Below, in pieces: positions 1 through 10,172 of a DNA stretch of 51,805 bases; positions within the stretch are counted from its first letter, which is position 1; every line of letters starts with the position of its first letter. The notes under the pieces were generated by a model. The model was not told the origin of the DNA and did not search any database. It was given only the letters and a program-made list of their open reading frames with translations. Origin of the DNA: Acanthamoeba lenticulata (Eukaryota; Discosea; Longamoebia; Acanthamoebidae). The stretch spans positions 1-51,805 of the forward strand of contig NAVB01001059.1 of the NCBI GenBank assembly GCA_002179805.1, in the 5' to 3' direction. Made by a program: the position numbers and the translations under genes.

Positions 1-869
1 ACCAAATCGGCCGCGCCGCATGCTGCCGCATCGCTGATGGCCAAGTATAAGGCTTCGTCTGGCGGAGCCAAGGATGTGCAAGTCATGTCTCTCAGCAAGA
101 CCGGCGGAAAGAACAAGAAGAGACAAAATGCAGTTGAGCTGCGAGTACAGAAAGGTAACGCCTGCTTGTGCTGCAATTTCGGTTGCTCGATTTCTGATGT
201 GACATGAATGAGACAGATTTGGCGGAAATGGATCCAGTGCCTGGCACCGAGGTGGATCTGCCGGAGGTGGACAACATCATGAAGCTCAAGGTCAAGGTCA
301 CGCCCACCGACGGCCTTTACCAGGGCGCCACCTTCTCTTTTGACATCGACATTCCGCACAACTACCCCTACGAGCCGCCGAAGGCCACCTGCACCACCCT
401 GGTACACAACACTCCCTTGTTGTTGCAGCTGGCAAGGTTTTTATTTATTTATTTTATTTTATTTATGCGTTTATTTTCGCCCTAACATGGTCTGGCCGGC
501 TTCCTCAGGTCTACCACCCCAACATCGACCTTGAGGGCCACGTCTGCCTCAACATTCTTCGTGCCGACTGGATGCCCGTGCTCAGCTTGGGTTCTGTTAT
601 CTTTGGCCTCATGACCCTCTTCCTGGTGTGTGGCCACCCCCTTTCTCTCTTCCCATCTTCGTGCACCACGCTTGGCATGAGTTTGTTGCTGACGGGCTAT
701 CTTCTTTTGGCGTTTGTGCTTGCTGCAGGAGCCCAACCCGGATGATCCGCTGAACAAGGAAGCGGCGCAGTTGATGATCGACCGGCCGCGAGATTTTGAG
801 CGCAACGTCAAGCAGTCGCTGCAGGGCGGCTACGTTGCTGGCAAGCAGTTCCCTCGCCTCCTCAAGTAG
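1..869 (+). CDS. UBE2M/ubc12: NEDD8-conjugating E2 enzyme UBC12 (5' partial)
   Basis: This is the E2 that carries NEDD8 to cullins. I read exons 1-154, 217-401, 509-625 and 729-869; they join in frame to 198 codons plus stop TAG at 867-869. The catalytic segment [19 protein letters not shown] holds the active Cys and is nearly identical to animal UBC12. The stretch [13 protein letters not shown] and the ending [14 protein letters not shown] are also typical. Splicing at 154/217 restores the UBC12 start of the core, ELRVQK-D-LAEMD. The frame is open to base 1, so the true start may lie outside the window; the Met at 37 is a possible start, and the basic N-terminus fits the UBC12 tail that docks on the NEDD8 E1. 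Convergent with LKB1, with 157 bases between stop codons. Confidence 0.93.
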
Positions 870-1026
870 GCGCATTAAAACACGTCAAAGACTTGCCCTC
901 AAACTCTCCCCTTCTTGCTCTGGGGTCATGCTCAGCCGAAGTTGAAGGAGTCAGACGTTTCTCGAGGTGATCACCGGCCGAAGAGGATGGTAGAGAGCTC
1001 TTCTTCTTTTCCTTTCGAGTTGAGTA

Positions 1027-2468
1027 TTATACAAGTATACAGCAGTTGCGGCGGTGTCCCTTCTTGGAGTGCGTGTGGGGGTGCAGGTCCTTGCTCCCGC
1101 CGCGCGGACTGCGTTTGCTCGCACTGTCGGCGTTGTGGATGCCCTCCTCCTTGATCGCGTTCATCTCGGCCACGAACTCGGGCGTAAAGAGGGTCCGACT
1201 TGGCACGATCTCGAGCTCCTCCTCGTCGTTCTCCACTGTTTTCTGCATCCAGCTGCCCTCCCACACCAGTCAGCGATGCTGCCTCAATGCAGAAAAGAAG
1301 CTCAAGGCAAGGGGCATACCTGTGGGCGCTGATGGCTTCGAGAGTGAGTCGTTTGTTCTTGTCCGGATGGAGCATGCCGCGGATGAGATCCACCAGCTCG
1401 GGGTCCAATGACGGCGGAATCTGATACTCGGCCTTGGCGATGTTCTCGAATAACGTGTAGACCGTCGACCCTTCAAATGGGTACTTGCCTGTCACGATGT
1501 AGTACCTGTGTGCACAAGCAGCAGTGCTTAGCGAATCGATGGCAATGATGGGCAGAGGCTCTGAGGCGAAGAGGCAAAAGAAGAGGACGTACAGCGTGAT
1601 GCCAGCGGCCCAAACGTCACCGGTCACGCCAGAAAAGCGCTCGGCGCCAGAGGCGACCTCAGGAGGCTGAAAGGCCGGGGAGCCCTGAGACTTGGGCGAG
1701 TAGGAAGGATCCTCAAACGACTGCAGAAGCTCCGCCACTCCAAAATCCGAGATCTTGAGGCCTCCATTCAGCGTGAGCATCAGGTTGCCCGGCTTAATGT
1801 CTCTATGTACAATCCCGTCTCCATGCAAAAACTGAAGCCCTCTCACCAGGTCGCGGAAGTATCTGTGCAGGGTGGCGATCAATCAAATGCCAAAAAGAAA
1901 AAAGAAAAAACCTTTGTTTGGGGGTACCTCTGGGCCTGGCGAAGAGGCAAACAGCTGTCAGGGGCTCGATTTAGCAGATCCTGCAACGTCCCACCACCGA
2001 CGTACTCCAGCACTATGAAGGTATGCCGGTTAAGGAAAACAAGAGATTGACGAGGAATGAAACGAAATGGGGAAAAGAGAGCGATTGAAATGAGGGAGGA
2101 GGGTGAAAAAGATATAGTTTCCCCTTGTCCTCGTTGGCAAAGGAATCGATCAGGGTCACGATGTTCTGGTGTGGCTTGAGCCTCTTCATGAGTGCGATTT
2201 CTTGCCGAACCGATGCTTCACCCCCGCCAGGCAACTTTCTCAGCTGCGATTTAGTGATGATTTTGATCGCCACCGTCTTCATAGTGTTCGTATCGAGCGC
2301 CTCTCTCACCTTTCCATATGACCCCTTCCCGAGCACCTCGCCCAGCAAGTATTGATTGACGGTTTTCGGCGATTTCGTCCTATACGTGATGTCGGTGTCC
2401 TTGATCTTCCATGTGAGATCATTTTCGCTCTCCTGGTCTTCCGAAAAGTCCTCTGAACCCTCATGCAT
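1027..2468 (-). CDS. STK11/lkb1: LKB1/STK11-type serine/threonine kinase
   Basis: This is a master kinase upstream of AMPK-type kinases. Exons, in coding order: 2468-2116, 2020-1928, 1862-1593, 1505-1320, 1252-1027. They total 1128 bases, giving 375 residues. Seen: glycine loop LGKGSYGKV, lysine in VAIKII, catalytic HRDIKPGN, DFG in SDFGVAE (human LKB1 has DLG), and the family signature GSPAFQPPE. The kinase domain ends in an AHSWM motif matching human QHSWF. The C-terminal tail is short and basic. Intron 1 is a U12-type AT-AC intron; the others are GT-AG. The Met at 2468 is chosen because an in-frame stop lies just upstream of an AG near 2531. An extra 5' coding exon spliced to that AG is possible. 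STRAD and MO25 partners are not in the window. Confidence 0.93.
2021..2115 (-). other. U12-type (minor spliceosome) AT-AC intron in LKB1
   Basis: On the coding strand the 95-base intron starts ATATCTTTTTC, one mismatch (position +6) from the U12 AT-AC donor consensus. It contains TTCCTTAAC, a perfect U12 branch-site consensus, and ends GGCATAC. The branch A lies about 10 bases from the end, as usual for U12 introns. No GT-AG pair restores the frame here. Removing this AT-AC intron gives K-G-K-L-F-I-V-L-E-Y-V, which matches the kinase hinge of LKB1. Confidence 0.93.
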
Positions 2469-2696
2469 TGGTTCTCTGTCGCTGGAGAAGGAGCCGTCGT
2501 GAGATGTGGTGTGCTGGGGGTGCGGTTCTGTCAGTTGTCCTGCGGTCCTAGGGAGCTTGGGCTACGCGCTACACGCGAGAGAGCAAGGTCGTTGATCCTT
2601 GTGTTTGCACTTCGAATAATAATAAAAAAATACTTCTTCCGTGCCCGCGCCTTCCTGGGAAAAGACAAGAAAACAAGGCCGGCAAGTCGCCGCGTT

Positions 2697-5600
2697 TCAG
2701 GCACGCTCTGGCCGGCTCGCTGTCGGCGCGAGCACGTAGATCAGCGGCGAGTGCTTGAGCACGAAGCGCTGGTTGCTCAGGGTATCCACGACGACGAAAG
2801 GCTTGAGGTCGTACACGCCCTCCCGGCCGGCCACGTACTCGACCTTCACCCTCACCGAACTGTTTGCCTCCACTTCCCTATAGACATGCCCTGGTTATCA
2901 GCGAGATGGTTCAATCCAAGACGACGAGGCTAAAGACGTGGCGTATGTACCCGATCTTGATGGCCTTTTGCAGGCAGAACAGGAGGCCCACATCTGTAGG
3001 CACCACAGGAGGCACGGGCACCTCATCTTTGCCCTCCTTACGAGGCGCCCTCGTGCTGCACAGCGCCAAAGACAGCGATGAGTTGTGCGCTTCACTCGGC
3101 GGCAATGAGGGAATGGTGGCCATACCTCGCGATCTGGGACTGTACGCTGGGGTTCCTGAAGGCCGCCGCTGGTATACGAGGCGGAGCCGCTGGCGTGAAT
3201 GGATTGTCAAGCGACGACGAGCGTCGGTGTTGGCCCGACCCGGCGCTTCGGCTTGCCCCTCGTGGCCGCGAGCCCGACAGACCGCCCGGCTTGTTGTTGG
3301 TTTGGTTCTCCGCTACAGTGGGCACCGAATGCGACACCGACGAGGCTAGCGAATCTGATGGAGCGGCGGCCGAACCACTGGCTCCATCGCTTGGGCCGCT
3401 CTCCTGCGGCGCGCCGCTGGGCTGCTTGGTAGCCGTTATGTTGATCGGCGGAACTGCCCGCGTCGATGAAGGAGAGCCAGAGGGGGAAGCGATGGCCTTG
3501 CCCGAGGGCGAGCCAGCCGCCGGCGGCGCGGCGGCGGCAGTGGCGGTGGTCTTCTTGCGCTCGACGGGCGGTGGCGAGCCCATACGCGGTGAAGTCGGGG
3601 AGATGTCATCGACCAGGGGCGGGTGGCTGGGCGAGCGAGACGCGGCCGAAGGGATGAAGAGCTCGAGGGCCACCTTGCGCGAGCTAAAGTTGGAGAGAGT
3701 GAGGTGGACCGGGAAGATGCGGCCGAGCGGGGCAGGCGAGGGAGCGTTGAGCGAGAGCAGGAGCGACGGGGACTCGAGCTTGGGCCACTGGAAGTCGTAA
3801 CGCGACAGGATAGGCGCAAAGAGGCAAGCCGCCGTCCACGCGATCATGATCGTAGACTGTGTGTGGAGCGAGCGCGCCCGTGTCAGTGTGGCCAAGCGGA
3901 AGTGCGGGCGGGGCGAGGGGAGATCGACCTGAAGAGTGCCCGCAGCATCGCCCATGCTGCTCGCGCCGGGACGATTCTCGATGGTCACTACAGAGGCGTA
4001 GTTGTCCCCGACGCTTAGTTTAAGTGGCATCTCGCCCTGATGTAGCACAAGAGTCACCTTTGAGTAAAAAACCGCCATGATCCTGGAACAGGACGACCGT
4101 CCAGCTGCGCACCTTCTCGATGTTGTGCCGAAAGTGCTGATCAAAGTCGACCTTGATGAGCTTGAAGGGCTTGCGCGTTCCCGCTGCACCCGTCATGGAA
4201 CTCATGGAGGCGCCCATAGGTATAGGCGACTTGTTCGATCGCGCCGTCTGGACGTTAGATGGAAGCATCAGCCTGGAGTCAGAAACGCGTTCTGGTCATG
4301 ACGTTTTGCGCTCAGTACCAAGGGCGGCTCTGGGAGGGCCGACGTCGACTGGTGCATTTCGATGGGCTTCGTCAGGTCGATCTCCTTCTTGTCACCGGCA
4401 CCAGCGGCAGCGGTATGCTTGGGCGAGGTGGTGAGCAGTTTCGTGGCGTCCTTGTGGAGCCAGATGTCCTGGAGGTGGAGGCAGTGCTCGGCCAGCTCGG
4501 CCTGCGGGAAGTCGGCCGGAGCCGAGGTCCAGTTGTTCTCGGCTCCGAGCGTGATGTAGTGCACCGAGTCTGCCGAGTGTCGAGCAAAGTGGACCGAGAG
4601 TGGCTGCCGGAGACGCACGCGCGTGTGCACCGTGCGCACGATGGGCGATCGCGACTCCATGCTGGTCATCGCCATCTGCTCCAGCATTCCGTCCGAGAGC
4701 GTGGAGAAGCAACGTTCGGGGAAGGCGACAGGCCGCAGGGCGAGGATCAGCGTGAGCTTGCTTGCCACGTACTTCTCCTGAAGCGCTGCACGAATGTTGC
4801 CGATGTACATACATACGCACACAGGCATAAATGAGTCAAGGGCAGGCTGTGCGTGTGGCTCGCATTCGCGGTACCGATGGGCATGTGCAGGGTGTAGAGG
4901 ATGTCACCGGTGGACAGGCGCGTGATTTGCGGCTCGGGCAGGCCGTTCGGGGTCATGGCCGCCCCCTTGAGCTCCTCGACGGGGCCGAAGGTGTGCTTGG
5001 GCCTGCCGTCACCAAGAGAAGAGAGAAGGATGGACAGAGAGAGAATGAGCCAACGAGCACAGGTTTGGTTGGAGAGCAACAGCCAGACCTGGGCTCGGTG
5101 ACGTTGGTTTTGCCCTTGCCTTTGGACTGAAGCGCGTGCAGCTTGGCGTCGAACTTTTGCGTTTGGAACTGGACCTCCCACTTGAGCCGCGCAAAGAACG
5201 AATCGCTGATGAAGGGCTCTCCTTGCGCCTCCTGCAAGAGGCCCGACGCATGTGGCACTCATGAGCCACTCGCCCCCCGCAGCACCAAGGACTACGACGA
5301 ACCATGGTTGTGCCTACAGCGAACTTTGAGGGCTCGTCTTGGAGCTCTGCTCGTTGTATGAGAAGGTGCACCTTCAACAGTTCTCCTGCGCATCATGCAA
5401 CACGGTGAAGAGCTGCCACCGAGCGTGGCAAGAGAGGCAAGCAGGCGCAGCGTGTACCCTGCACAATGAACTTGCGAGTGGTGTTCTCGGGCTCAGTGTA
5501 GGGGTCAAAGGGCTCCTTTGGACGCCGTGGGATGTACAGCTTCAGCCGCGCCTGCAGGAAGGCCGCCTCATCCTCTTCACTAAGAGCATTCCCACAACAA

Positions 5601-5775
5601 ACTCGGCATGAGTTCGTGCTCATTCTCACGCTCAATCAACCTGTGAATCTAATTGGCAGATATTCTGAAAGCGTGCTGGATACCTTGTGAGTCGCGATTC
5701 GAGCCAAGGATCCGTGACGGCAGGCACAAGGCCAGACGGGAGCAACAGCCCCTCAAGCCCCTCTGGATCTTCCAT
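2697..5775 (-). CDS. TRAPPC14 (C7orf43)-like trafficking protein
   Basis: A multi-exon gene of several hundred residues. The start is probably the ATG at 5775-5773. Its first exon (MEDPEGLEGLLLP...) ends AG|GTATCC and can join ...CTCTTAG|T near 5600 to give SEEDEAAFLQARLKLYIP. The stop is TGA at 2699-2697. Segments align in order with human TRAPPC14 as I remember it: the N-terminal LYIPRRP and GELLKVHLLIQ, then LRQPLSVHF...LGAENN and LHLQDIWLH, then IMIAWTAA...SRYDFQWPKLESP with FPVHLTLSNFSSR, and the C-terminal VRVKVEYVAGREGVYDLKP. These look like tandem Ig-like beta-sandwich modules. A Ser/Pro/Ala-rich linker lies around 3220-3640. TRAPPC14 belongs to TRAPPII in animals; that role here is inference. 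Exon joins around 5000-5300 are uncertain. Confidence 0.6.
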
Positions 5776-5846
5776 GCGTGGGCTTGTAGTGGTTTGATCA
5801 ATTTTAATGAAAAAGAAAAAGGAAGAAAAAAAACACGATTGTCTGC

Positions 5847-7825
5847 TCACGAAGAAGACGACGGGAGACTCTGGGTGATCTTCTCGAGCCGCGCGTTCAA
5901 AGCGTCCATGTTCTTCTGGATGGTGCCCATGTTCTCGGCGAGACCCTCCTCCACCTGCCACCAGACACGGTTCTTCTTTAGCAGAAGCGCACCAAGAGCT
6001 GAGCTTTGGGGTGTGTCGTCTTACCTTGATGAGGTGTGAGTTGTGCGACGTCAGCATGTGGAGGATCTGCGACTGCTGGTTGTGCAGGTGGCGCAGGGTC
6101 TGGGAGAATGTGAGGCTTTCTTCATGTAGCGGGCGAAGCGACTGCAGGCGTGCGATAATGGCCGGCATCTGCTGGATCGTGGCGTCTGCTCGCGACATCA
6201 TTTCGTACACCTCGTTCACCTGCGGCCGCACAATAAGCACTCACGGCGACTCTTTGACTTCATGATGAAGTCATCAGGATCAAGAAATCGTACCTTCTTC
6301 TCCTGGTGCGCCGGGAGGCCTGTCTTCTCTTCGCTGCGGGCGATTTCGTCAAGCTCAAGCGAGAGCATCTTGAGCTTTCGGTCCACTTTGTCAAGCTCGA
6401 CCTGGTTAAGAAGGCTGAGTTTGTCGTTCATGGAGTCCACGAGCGAGAGCACGTCGGTCGACGGCATGCTGCCCTGATTTGGTCCAACAACAACAACAAC
6501 AAAACACATGAATGAATAACGTGTGTACATGAATAAAGGGAAGGGGAGGGGGAGAAACGAACGAGGAAGGTGTTGGCGCCCAGAAGCTTCTCCAGTTGAG
6601 CGATCCTCCTGTCCAGCTCGGACAGCACGGAGAGCTCACCCCCTTGCTTGGCGCTCTCAGCGAGGGCCGGTGTGTAGTACAGCTCGTACGTGACCTGTCG
6701 CGCGGTGGAATGAGCCTACGGTGAGTGCGCGAACGACGTGCTCTTTCCTCCATGGTGGGGCGTGTACACACCTGGCCACTGGGAGCCGAAGCATCATCCT
6801 TGGCTGTTTTGTCCTTGGAGGCAGTCAGAGACTCCAAGTGGGTGATGAGCTTCTTGGAGAGGCTCGCTTGCAGGACGGACGCCTGCTCGCTCTCGTGGTT
6901 GGGGTTGAGGAAAGGCTGATGCTCCTCCTTGGCAATGAGGTCCTCCAGCTGAGTCTGCAGCTGTTGCACCTGCAGGTGTCCGCCACGACGCCGCGCGATA
7001 AGTTGACACAACGTGAACCAACTCTGAGGTCCTTGCCTCTTGGGGGGGGGAGGTTACCTCGTCGGCGATCTCCAAAGCGGGGATGTCCTGCTCCAATGGA
7101 GTCCGCTTCTACACCGGGTCAAGGCGTTGAGTGAGTACAGAGCAGCCGAGCGTTCTGTTCAGGCGCGCTGGGTGGTACCTCGGCAGCAGCAGTGAGCTCC
7201 TCGCTCAGCTCCCGGATCTCGGACTGGAGACGCTGGAACCGCTGCAGAGGCGTTTCCTTGAGAGACGTGCGGTCTTCCTTGGAGGCCTCGAACTCCTTCT
7301 GCCTCGACACCCGACGAACGGACGACCCAAAGCCTTAACGGACCCAAACGCGCAATCAACCACCGCCACAACATCAGGGATGAAAAAGCCTGAGCTGGCA
7401 GCCAGCGAGGGCCTCCTGCGCACCTTGATCCGAATCAAGGCCCTTGCCATAGAACCGAGCAAAGGCCTTGTTGGGTGTAACACCCGTTCGGTCGATGTTA
7501 GCGTTGTCCTTTTCCTGCAGACAACGAAGTGAGCCAACACGCGCTGAACGTTCACCACAGCAAGGCAGTGAGGCACCTCAACAACTACGACAACAGGGCC
7601 AGCATCTTCGGCGTCGGGCGTCTCGAACACCTCGGGTTGCTGCATGGCCTGAGTAAACGCACAACAACGCAAGCATCATGAAATGAATTAAAACTCGTAA
7701 AACGATATAACTTGAGTGGCAGTTCCCTCATCTCAGTCAAGAAAGGAAACTCAAAGGAAGTGAAAGATTACCACGGATCGCTTGATTTTGTCCTGCTGCT
7801 GGTCGATCTGAGCCTCTCCCTCCAT
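5847..7825 (-). CDS. DCTN2: Dynactin subunit 2 (dynamitin, p50)
   Basis: This subunit of the dynactin shoulder links dynein to cargo. The start is ATG 7825-7823 (MEGEAQIDQQQDKIKRSV) and the stop TGA 5849-5847. Many short exons are separated by GT-AG introns. Seen in order: VFETPDAED, matching the dynamitin VYETSD motif that binds the dynactin core; RQKEFEASKEDR...ETPLQRFQRLQSEIREL (human KETPQQKYQRLLHEVQEL); a long run of heptad coiled coils (VQQLQTQLEDL, LSELDRRIAQLEKLLG, DKLSLLNQVELDKVDRKLKML); and a C-terminal coiled coil ending MDALNARLEKITQSLPSSSS. Exon joins in 6950-7650 are approximate. It shares an 88-base divergent promoter with the complex I-type gene. Confidence 0.88.
6485..6502. 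repeat. CAA trinucleotide repeat in a DCTN2 intron
   Basis: Six CAA units on the plus strand (TTG on the sense strand), lying in an intron. Confidence 0.8.
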
Positions 7826-7913
7826 TGTCGCACTACGCCGCAATTTCTCTTTCCTTTTCCTCCCTTTTTTTTTGCTTTTCGGCGGCGGAACAACAAAAAG
7901 CAAATTGATCACA
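7826..7913. promoter_or_regulatory. 88-base bidirectional promoter (DCTN2 / complex I-type gene)
   Basis: Only 88 bases separate the divergent start codons, so both 5' UTRs and the shared promoter must lie here. The stretch holds a T-rich run (near 7866-7873) and an A-rich run before the right-hand ATG. I see no TATA box. Confidence 0.55.
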
Positions 7914-8545
7914 ATGGGTGGAGGTCCTCGTTTCCCGTTCCCCAAGTGGGTACTGTTCTTCCTCAATTGTTTTATGAAGTGCCAGCGCTCCCACACTAAT
8001 GGCGTAAAATTGTTAACTTCTCCTTGATTCCATTAATTCTCTTTCAAAAATGCATTTAGGTCTGGACTCCTGCTGGTGGTTGGTGGTGTGAGAACCCTCC
8101 GAATGCTAAGCGTAACTTCATGCTTATTGCGGGCCTCAACGCAGCCCTCATCGGCATCGTTTTCTCCATCTCTGCCGCGAATGAGGTTCCGTCTCTTCTC
8201 CCCCCCCCTCTAAAATCCAACCTGCGTGCCCTTCCTTATCAGCTTCGTTGCTGCAGAGGCGGATGTCTCCCCACCCTGTCTTCCCTGTTCCGTCCCAGCG
8301 CTGGAGCGCGTGGACCAAGGTGGACGACCCTGACTACAAGCGCAAGCTTGCTGCCTACCACAAGAACAAGAAGCCTCTGTGGGAAAGGTGCGCCTTGCTC
8401 CCCTGGTCAGCCCAGTTTTGCGATTGTGTCAGTTGGTCAAAACGAGACGTGCACGTTTGTGCAACCTGGCGCTTTACTCACTTTGCTCCTCCGCGGCAGG
8501 ATTCTTCCCGATGCCCTGTTCGAGGACGAGCACGGTCACCACTGA
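7914..8545 (+). CDS. Small membrane protein resembling a plant complex I accessory subunit
   Basis: Exons 7914-7949, 8060-8185, 8257-8387 and 8500-8545 sum to 339 bases, 112 residues, stop TGA. The protein begins MGGGPRFPFPKWVWTPAGGWW, then has one hydrophobic helix (about residues 32-50, NFMLIAGLNAALIGIVFSI), then HPVFPVPSQRW and a charged tail ending EDEHGHH. From memory, the order GG-basic-RN-TM helix-HPVxPxPSQ-W resembles a small mitochondrial complex I subunit of plants (the At1g67785 type). Residence in the inner membrane, in the complex I membrane arm, is inferred from that resemblance. There is no cleavable presequence, as is common for such subunits. The family call rests on short motifs only. 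Confidence 0.6.
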
Positions 8546-8861
8546 GGCCTTCCCGCTTGGTGCCATCCGTGTTTTTGTATGCAGCACCACTAAAACACGT
8601 TCCACTCTTGTTGCCACCCCGTTTCACCGGCCTGTAGTACCCGCTGAGGAGCTGTGGTGAGCCAACAGGCCAGCTGGACGCCCGAAAGAGAGAACATGAA
8701 GGGAGAGGGCTCAGTTTTTTCGGTAAATTCTCGAGGCGAGCCGCCACGTCAGAAGAAGGGAAAAGCAGAAGAAAAACGAACGTGAAGAGTCGAGATCGGA
8801 GGGAGAGCGAACAAGCCACAACGATCGAACAACAAACAAGCACCAAGCAACAATAGTACTC
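8546..8861. other. Intergenic spacer upstream of Rab18
   Basis: 316 bases between the stop of the complex I-type gene and the Rab18 start. They hold the 3' UTR of the former and the promoter and 5' UTR of Rab18. The last 100 bases are rich in A and G (GAAGAAAAACGAACG). I see no convincing ORF, TATA box or RNA gene. Confidence 0.6.
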
Positions 8862-9906
8862 ATGGAGGGAATCACGGGAAGTGCATCACATTTCGACCAC
8901 CTCTTCAAGCTCCTCATCATTGGAGACTCCAACGTGGGCAAATCTTCCATCTTGTTGCGTTTTACGGAAGATGAATTCGATGATGAACACCCCGTCACCA
9001 TTGGTATGTGGTTTAATCAAGATGTGTGTTCCTGAAAAATGATATCTTACCCACCGTTTCTGCGTAGGCGTCGATTTCAAAGTCAAAACCATCCAACTTG
9101 GCTCGAAGAGGATAAACCTCACCATTTGGGACACGGGTGCGTTGCTGGCCCCGAACGAGCCATCCACCTCACCAGCTAATGGATTTATGTACAGCCGGAC
9201 AGGAGAAGTTCAGATCGCTGACGAGTTCCTACTACCGGGGCACGCAGGGTATTATCTTGGGTACGCATCTTCTTTGGTATTCCTTCCCTTCTCTGCCCAT
9301 TCTCATCCGGTATGGTCAGTCTACGATGTCTCCTCTCGCGAGAGCTTCCAGCATCTTAGCGTCTGGCTCAATGAGATTGAGATGTACTGCAACAACAGGT
9401 ACGTGTCAGCAACAAGCATGTCGCGTGCCACATGCTTATGCTTATCTTTTCTGTCATGGATGGCGTTGAACCACCCAGCGACGTGGTCAAGCTGCTCGTG
9501 GCGAACAAAATTGACTTGGGAGACAGGCAAGTGTCCAGGGAAGAGGGTCTCGCCTTTGCCAAGTCCAAGGCCATGGTACTTCTGCTCTCCCTCTCCTGCT
9601 GACCGCATCCTTGCTCACCACTTGATGTCTTGTCTCAGGTGTTCATAGAATGCTCGGCCAAGACCAAGCTCGGCATTCAGCAAGCGTTCGAAGAGCTCGT
9701 GACCAAGGTAAACCAGTTGATCCGCCTGCCTTCTCGTGTAAACGAGGCCGTACGCTTGCTGCTCACTGACGCGCCCTTGTCTCGTGGTGGGGGAGCAGAT
9801 TCTTGAGACGCCGAGCCTGTACGAGAAGGAGACCAAGGCGACCGGCACCGTCTCGATGAACGGCGGCGCGGACGAGCAACAAGAGGGTCTGTGCAGCTAC
9901 TGCTAA
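8862..9906 (+). CDS. RAB18: Rab18-family small GTPase
   Basis: Seven exons (8862-9003, 9068-9136, 9195-9260, 9320-9398, 9479-9575, 9639-9707, 9799-9906) sum to 630 bases, 209 residues. G boxes seen: [10 protein letters not shown] in [26 protein letters not shown] and CSAK. The best family match is Rab18 ([52 protein letters not shown]). Rab18 works at the ER, lipid droplets and Golgi. The C-terminus is LCSYC, with two Cys separated by two residues rather than the usual CC, CxC or CaaX. Convergent with the La gene, 266 bases apart. Confidence 0.92.
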
Positions 9907-10172
9907 GTGCTAGCTCTTCTCCACTCGTCTCGCCTCTCCCACTCAGCCACCACCAGCCGCGCCCCGCCATCGCGCAAGGCCGAGGGAGCATGTGGCCACT
10001 TGCCAGTGCTTCGCTCTCGATGACGGAGCGAGCTGCCTCCCTTCGGCAGAAAATCACCGCTTCGACACAACAACACCCTTCATAATCTTGTACATATCTG
10101 ATTTGAAAAAGAAAACCTTTTGTTGAACGCCAAACGACGTGCACCAGCGCATCCTCGACCTGCCGCTCTGCT

